Of a stretch of 7,930 nucleotides of DNA, positions 4,570 through 7,930 are shown in pieces. Source of the stretch: Sphingomonas sp. (lineage in GTDB: Bacteria > Pseudomonadota > Alphaproteobacteria > Sphingomonadales > Sphingomonadaceae); contig JAICVC010000098.1 of the NCBI GenBank assembly GCA_025935515.1, forward strand, positions 1-7,930, in the 5' to 3' direction. The notes beneath the pieces were generated by a model, which saw only the letters and a program-made list of their open reading frames with translations, had not been told where the DNA came from and did not search any database. The position numbers and the translations under genes were made by a program. Every line of letters starts with the position of its first letter. Positions within the stretch are counted from its first letter, which is position 1.

Positions 4570-6855
4570 GGTGAAGCGGATCGCGGCGCCGGCATCGTCG
4601 GGCGAATTGGCGATATGGCCCGGCTGGCGTCGGTAGAAGAGATTGCCCCCGAACCACGCCCGGCCGTCGAGCAGGCTCGATCCGTAGCTGAGCTCGGCGT
4701 CGAGCTCGCGCCCGCTGGGGGTGAGCGACATTCGGCTCAGGCTGTCGGTCGCGGTCAGCGTCGCATAATCGTAGGACGATGGCAGCAGCATCGCGAGGCC
4801 GCCCTGCTCGACCCGCAGCGGTTGCGAGAGGCGGACGCCGATGCTGTCCTTGCCCGAAAGCACGCCGAGCTTGGCGAGGTCGAAGCCGTACGCGCCGGTC
4901 TGGAACTTGCCGCCGGCAAAATCGGTCCAGCCGCGGCGGGCAGTCGCGGTCGCGGTCAAGCCGTCGCCGAAATTGTGGCGTGCCTCGGCGTCGACGAACA
5001 TGGTGTTCGCGCCGCCCGCGGCGAAGGTGTTCGAGAGGCGTCCGCCGAGCAGCGACTGCTTCTCCTCGAGCCGGCTGACGCCCAGCGACAGCCAGTTGCG
5101 GCCGAAGCTCTTGTCCGCGGCGACGCTGGCGTAGCGGTACGGTGAGCCGGTCGCCGTTGTCTTGACCTGCTGCCAGACGCTGCCGGTTTCGCCGGAGAAG
5201 GTGACTCCGATGCCGCCGAACTGGTGACGCACGGCCATGCTGCTGCCGCGCTTGGCGGCGAAGCCCGGCGTTCCGGCAATGTCGCTGGCGATCAGGAACG
5301 AGCCCGCGTTCGCGCCGGTGAGGCGCCGCTCCATGGCCTTGGCGCCTTCGGCAAAGCCGAATGCAATCGCGGTCCGGTTGTCGAGCCTGGCGACGGCCGA
5401 GCCCGCAATCAGCCGGGACTTGCGCATATCTTCGGGGCCGATGCCGAGCCGGTCGACCGCGTAGCCGCCGGCGAGGTCGTGCCGCTCGTTCACGGTCATC
5501 GCGATGCTGACCGGGCCGGCCTGCGCGCCGCTCACCCGGACGTCGTTCTGAAGCGAGCGCGACAGCGGATGGTCGACCTCGGCGCGGCGCAGCGTCGTGG
5601 CGAGGTTCATGACAAAGGCGCGGCTGTAGCCGTCGAGGATGATCGCCCCGAGCGACTTTCCGCTCGCGGCATCGCCCGCCGCCGGCGGCAGATCGCTTCC
5701 GACGATCGGCGCCTGGCTGCTGGCGAGGCTGGTCTGGCCGATCGGCGAGAACGCCTTCTGGATGTTGAGTCGGCCATGGCCATAAATCGAATCCACGCCC
5801 GCGGCGCCGAGGTCGTCGGCGCTCTGGAAGAGGATCGAGACGATCTGCTTGCCCGTGAGGTTGGGGAAGGCCTGGGCCATCAGCGCCACCGCGCCCGAGA
5901 TCGTCGGCGCTGAGAAGCTGGTGCCGGACCAGAGGAACTGGGTGCCGTTCTGATCGGGCGCACGGTCATGATAGCCGAGCGCCATCAGATAATATGGCGC
6001 GCCGGTCCCCGCGCGGTTGGAGAAGTCGGAGATCTGGCTGGCGTTGGTCCCGCCGGCCCCGTCGCTGACGCCGACCGACCCGGCGATGATTACCGAGCCC
6101 GGAAAATTCTGCGCCGGGACGAGCGCGAACGGGTCCGAGTTGGAGCCCTTCGCCGGGTCGGTGCCGTCATTGCCGGCCGAGATGACGATGACCACCCCGG
6201 CGTTGACTGCGCGCGACATGGCATTGAGCAGCGCCTGGCCGGGCGGATCGCCCCCGAGCGACAGGTTGATCACCTTCGCGCCGGCACTGCGCGCCGCGTC
6301 GATTCCGGCAGCGATGGCGCTGTCGAAGAACTGGCAGCCGTCGGTCTGTCCGCATGACCCGGGCTGGTCGGCGCGCTCGCTGACGATCGTCGCGTCGAAC
6401 GCGACGCCCATGGTGTTCTGGCCGTTGCGCGCGGCCGCCGCGACCGCGCTCACCGCCGTCCCGTGGCCGCCCTCGTCGCTGAGTCCGCGACTGCCGGCGA
6501 CGTCGCCGCTGGCGGGATCGATCTTGCCGGCGAATTCCGAGAGGCTGGGATTGATGCCGCTGTCGACGATTCCGATCTTGACGCCCTTTCCCGTCGCGCC
6601 GGCATTGTAGGCGGCGATCGCGTTTGAAACGACCGAATATTGCGACGCCTGATACTCGGCGGTGTTGTAGTTCACCCCCGGTGTCGGGGTTGGCGTGGGG
6701 GTCGGAGTTGGTGTCGGAGTCGGCGTGGGTGTCGGAGTCGATGTGATGGGCGCGGACGGCATCGGCGCGGGGCCGCCGCCCGCGCCGCCGCAGGCGCTGA
6801 GGCCGAAGGCCATGACCAGCGTGCACGCGCCCGTTGTCAACAGCCGGTCAGGCAT
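4558..6855 (-). CDS. S8 subtilisin-like serine protease, lipoprotein autotransporter type
   Basis: This is a 765-residue predicted exported protease. An N-terminal lipoprotein signal ends in the lipobox LSAC with Cys22. A Gly/Pro/Ser stretch and ten Thr-Pro repeats (residues 40-59) form a linker. The subtilase domain (about 65-400) has the full catalytic set: Asp98 in IGIVDSGINPS, His131 in GGHGTAVSAVAA, oxyanion Asn229 in ISAGNDGTD, and Ser313 in SGTSFSAPTISG. Cys168 and Cys174 may form a small disulfide loop. From about residue 470 to the end, alternating polar/hydrophobic strands ending in AAIRFTLGF with a terminal Phe look like an outer-membrane beta-barrel, as in autotransporters. ATG at 6855 is chosen because GGGGAG lies just upstream and the signal peptide begins there; a TTG at 6927 would add 24 residues ahead of the signal. 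The likely location is the outer membrane or cell surface. NalP of Neisseria is a known lipidated subtilase autotransporter. The substrate is unknown. Confidence 0.88.
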   Translation of the reverse strand: MPDRLLTTGACTLVMAFGLSACGGAGGGPAPMPSAPITSTPTPTPTPTPTPTPTPTPTPGVNYNTAEYQASQYSVVSNAIAAYNAGATGKGVKIGIVDSGINPSLSEFAGKIDPASGDVAGSRGLSDEGGHGTAVSAVAAAARNGQNTMGVAFDATIVSERADQPGSCGQTDGCQFFDSAIAAGIDAARSAGAKVINLSLGGDPPGQALLNAMSRAVNAGVVIVISAGNDGTDPAKGSNSDPFALVPAQNFPGSVIIAGSVGVSDGAGGTNASQISDFSNRAGTGAPYYLMALGYHDRAPDQNGTQFLWSGTSFSAPTISGAVALMAQAFPNLTGKQIVSILFQSADDLGAAGVDSIYGHGRLNIQKAFSPIGQTSLASSQAPIVGSDLPPAAGDAASGKSLGAIILDGYSRAFVMNLATTLRRAEVDHPLSRSLQNDVRVSGAQAGPVSIAMTVNERHDLAGGYAVDRLGIGPEDMRKSRLIAGSAVARLDNRTAIAFGFAEGAKAMERRLTGANAGSFLIASDIAGTPGFAAKRGSSMAVRHQFGGIGVTFSGETGSVWQQVKTTATGSPYRYASVAADKSFGRNWLSLGVSRLEEKQSLLGGRLSNTFAAGGANTMFVDAEARHNFGDGLTATATARRGWTDFAGGKFQTGAYGFDLAKLGVLSGKDSIGVRLSQPLRVEQGGLAMLLPSSYDYATLTATDSLSRMSLTPSGRELDAELSYGSSLLDGRAWFGGNLFYRRQPGHIANSPDDAGAAIRFTLGF
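6679..6738 (-). repeat. Ten tandem 6-base units encoding (Thr-Pro)10
   Basis: Ten consecutive hexamers encode Thr-Pro pairs in the linker between the lipidated N-terminus and the protease domain. The units use varied synonymous codons (ACT, ACA, ACG, ACC with CCG, CCC, CCA), and only one unit type is repeated exactly three times. The array is therefore conserved as peptide more than as DNA. Confidence 0.9.
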
Positions 6856-6860
6856 CTTCT

Positions 6861-6866
6861 CTCCCC
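6861..6866 (-). promoter_or_regulatory. Ribosome binding site of the S8 protease gene
   Basis: On the minus strand GGGGAG lies 5 bases before the ATG at 6855. This decides for the start that puts the lipoprotein signal at the very N-terminus. Confidence 0.75.
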
Positions 6867-6870
6867 GCTC

Positions 6871-6893
6871 AAGCCGTTGAAAAATCACGGCTT
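6871..6893 (-). promoter_or_regulatory. Inverted repeat in the protease gene leader
   Basis: AAGCCGT (6871-6877) and ACGGCTT (6887-6893) are a perfect 7-bp inverted repeat with a 9-base A/T-rich loop. It ends 4 bases upstream of the Shine-Dalgarno sequence of the protease gene. It could be a regulator-binding operator or a leader-RNA hairpin affecting translation; the sequence alone does not say which. Confidence 0.4.
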
Positions 6894-6912
6894 CCCACGG
6901 TCTTTTATGGTT

Positions 6913-6918
6913 TATGAT
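6913..6918 (+). promoter_or_regulatory. Possible -10 element for the nucleotidase-dapD transcript
   Basis: TATGAT on the plus strand differs from the TATAAT consensus at one position and lies about 50 bases before the ATG at 6970. There is no convincing -35 at 16-18 bases upstream, so this is a weak candidate. Confidence 0.25.
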
Positions 6919-6969
6919 TCCTTTCAATTTGCTTAAAGGCCGGGAACGGCTCTAGGCGCTTGCCCTCCG

Positions 6970-7644
6970 ATGGACCGCCGTTTCGCCCATATCCGCGACT
7001 GGATCTTCGATCTCGACAATTGCCTCTACCCGCATGGCAGCCGGCTGTTCGAGCTAATCGACCAGCGGATGACGGCCTATATCGAGCGGCTGTTAGGGGT
7101 CGACGCGGTTGAAGCGCGACGGGTCCAGAAAATGCACTTCCACGGCTCCGGGACCACACTCGCCGGGCTGATGAAATATCACGATGTCGATCCCCACCAC
7201 TTCATGGGCGACGTCCACGACATTCCGCTCGACCGCCTTGAGCGCGACGACCGGCTGGTCGCGGCGCTGGGGCGTCTGCCGGGCCGCAAGTTCATCCATA
7301 CCAACGGCAATGCCGATTATGCGTGGAAGGTGCTCGATCGGCTCGGCATCGCCGCGGTGGTCGATCACCTGCACGACATCTTCGCCGCGGACCTGACCCC
7401 CAAGCCTGAGCTGCACGGCTACCGCAAGCTGCTCGACCAGTTCCAGATCGATCCGAACAAGGCCGCGATGGTCGAGGACATGGTCCGCAACCTCGCTCCG
7501 GCGAAACAGCTCGGCATGACCACCGTCTGGGTGGACAATGGGTCGGAGCGCGGTAGCCACGGCTATGACGAAGCCATCGTCGATGTCCGGGTGACCGACG
7601 TCGGCCAGTGGCTCGAAAGTATTTTGGGGGACGAGCATGAATGA
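6970..7644 (+). CDS. HAD-superfamily pyrimidine 5'-nucleotidase
   Basis: This is a 224-residue cytoplasmic HAD hydrolase of the SDT1-like pyrimidine 5'-nucleotidase family, which dephosphorylates pyrimidine nucleoside monophosphates. Motif I is WIFDLDNCLYP with nucleophile Asp14 and acid/base Asp16; motif II is FIHTNGN (Thr111); motif III contains Lys145 in LTPKPEL; motif IV is MVEDMVRNLAPAK (Glu169, Asp170). The alpha-helical cap lies between motifs I and II (about 20-95). Length is normal. No strong ribosome binding site precedes the ATG at 6970, which is nevertheless the start giving motif I at the expected distance. The stop overlaps the dapD start by 8 bases, so the two genes are almost certainly co-expressed; this neighbourhood is familiar from alphaproteobacteria. 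The true physiological substrate is not fixed by sequence. Confidence 0.87.
   Translation: MDRRFAHIRDWIFDLDNCLYPHGSRLFELIDQRMTAYIERLLGVDAVEARRVQKMHFHGSGTTLAGLMKYHDVDPHHFMGDVHDIPLDRLERDDRLVAALGRLPGRKFIHTNGNADYAWKVLDRLGIAAVVDHLHDIFAADLTPKPELHGYRKLLDQFQIDPNKAAMVEDMVRNLAPAKQLGMTTVWVDNGSERGSHGYDEAIVDVRVTDVGQWLESILGDEHE
7626..7631 (+). promoter_or_regulatory. Ribosome binding site of dapD
   Basis: GGGGGA lies inside the end of the nucleotidase gene, 5 bases before the ATG at 7637, and supports that start. Confidence 0.6.
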
Positions 7645-7930
7645 CCTGCAACCGGTGATCGAACGCGCGTGGGACGAGCGCGATTCCATCGCCGCGACCA
7701 CCAGGGGCGAGGTCCGCCAGGCGGTCGATGCCGCGATTGCCGCGCTCGACAGGGGGGAAGCGCGGATTGCCGTGAAGCACGGCAGCGACTGGGTCGTGAA
7801 TCAATGGCTGAAGAAGGCGGTCCTGCTGTCGTTCCGGCTCAACCCCATGGAGGCGATCGCCGGCGGCCCGGGCGGGGCGCACTGGTGGGACAAGGTCCCG
7901 TCGAAGTTCGCCGGCTGGGGCGAAAGGCAA
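7637..7930 (+). CDS. dapD: 2,3,4,5-tetrahydropyridine-2,6-dicarboxylate N-succinyltransferase DapD (3' partial)
   Basis: DapD transfers succinyl from succinyl-CoA to tetrahydrodipicolinate in the succinylase route to diaminopimelate and lysine, which supplies the cell wall and protein synthesis. Only the first 98 codons are in the window: the N-terminal helical domain, including QPVIERAWDERDSI and the very conserved WLKKAVLLSFRLN, followed by WWDKVPSKF. The left-handed beta-helix catalytic domain lies beyond the right edge. ATG 7637 overlaps the preceding stop in the sequence ATGAATGA; the second ATG at 7641 is out of frame. A member of the same pathway (dapE) may follow outside the window. 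Confidence 0.95.
   Translation, partial: MNDLQPVIERAWDERDSIAATTRGEVRQAVDAAIAALDRGEARIAVKHGSDWVVNQWLKKAVLLSFRLNPMEAIAGGPGGAHWWDKVPSKFAGWGERQ

Larger units (their letters stand above)
6856..6969. other. Divergent intergenic region between the protease and nucleotidase genes
   Basis: This 114-base stretch is noticeably AT-richer than the rest of the window, especially 6877-6938. It must contain the minus-strand promoter for the protease gene and probably the plus-strand promoter for the nucleotidase-dapD pair. It holds the 7-bp inverted repeat at 6871-6893 and a TATGAT at 6913-6918. No clear matched -35/-10 pair was identified on either strand. Confidence 0.65.

Noticed and set aside
5224..5913. 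Plus-strand open frame (229 codons) inside the protease gene
   Set aside because: It is antisense to the protease catalytic and linker coding region, its product is Arg/Ala/Gly-rich with no recognised motif, and no convincing start site was found.
6695..6880. Plus-strand Gly-Val repeat open frame
   Set aside because: It is the antisense reading of the Thr-Pro coding array, with no independent support as a gene.
6856..6927. Upstream TTG start of the protease (24 extra residues)
   Set aside because: It would place a non-signal segment ahead of the lipoprotein signal; the ATG at 6855 has a strong ribosome binding site.

Overview
The window is GC-rich, almost fully coding DNA. It looks like the chromosome of an alphaproteobacterium of the order Sphingomonadales (Sphingomonas or Sphingomicrobium type). 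The grounds are the SUF gene order with a short SufD, the codon use, an HAD nucleotidase next to dapD, and a GC-rich palindromic repeat of a kind familiar from sphingomonad genomes. This is judged by eye; no search was run.

Positions 1-3465 hold the distal part of a SUF iron-sulfur cluster assembly operon on the plus strand: sufC (5' end outside the window), sufD, sufS, a SufT/MIP18-family gene and sufA. All four junctions are 4-base stop/start overlaps (GTGA, GTGA, ATGA, GTGA), so this is one tightly coupled transcription and translation unit. SufS mobilises sulfur from cysteine, SufC with SufD (and SufB, presumably upstream) forms the scaffold ATPase, and the SufT-like and SufA proteins act in cluster maturation or delivery.

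The most striking feature is inside sufC. A 110-base compound palindrome (71-180) sits in frame between the Walker A region and the Q-loop. It adds about 36 residues of Pro/Gly-rich peptide to an otherwise intact, highly conserved ATPase. The palindrome is phased so that the frame used is open on both strands and encodes nearly the same peptide ends either way. This resembles the in-frame palindromic elements described in Rickettsia, but the sequence is of a different family.

Positions 3505-4554 hold two plus-strand genes, each with a good ribosome binding site: a small predicted secreted protein of unknown function, and an integral membrane methyltransferase of the MddA/NnrU type (probable methanethiol S-methyltransferase). 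Facing them, with stop codons only three bases apart, is a minus-strand gene (4558-6855). It encodes a subtilisin-like (S8) protease with a lipoprotein signal, a ten-fold Thr-Pro linker, a complete catalytic set and a C-terminal region that looks like an outer-membrane beta-barrel, i.e. an autotransporter.

A 114-base divergent intergenic region (6856-6969) separates it from a plus-strand pair: an HAD-family pyrimidine 5'-nucleotidase and dapD of lysine/diaminopimelate synthesis, which overlap by eight bases. dapD runs off the right edge. No rRNA, tRNA, CRISPR array, transposase gene or gene-free stretch above 300 bases was seen.
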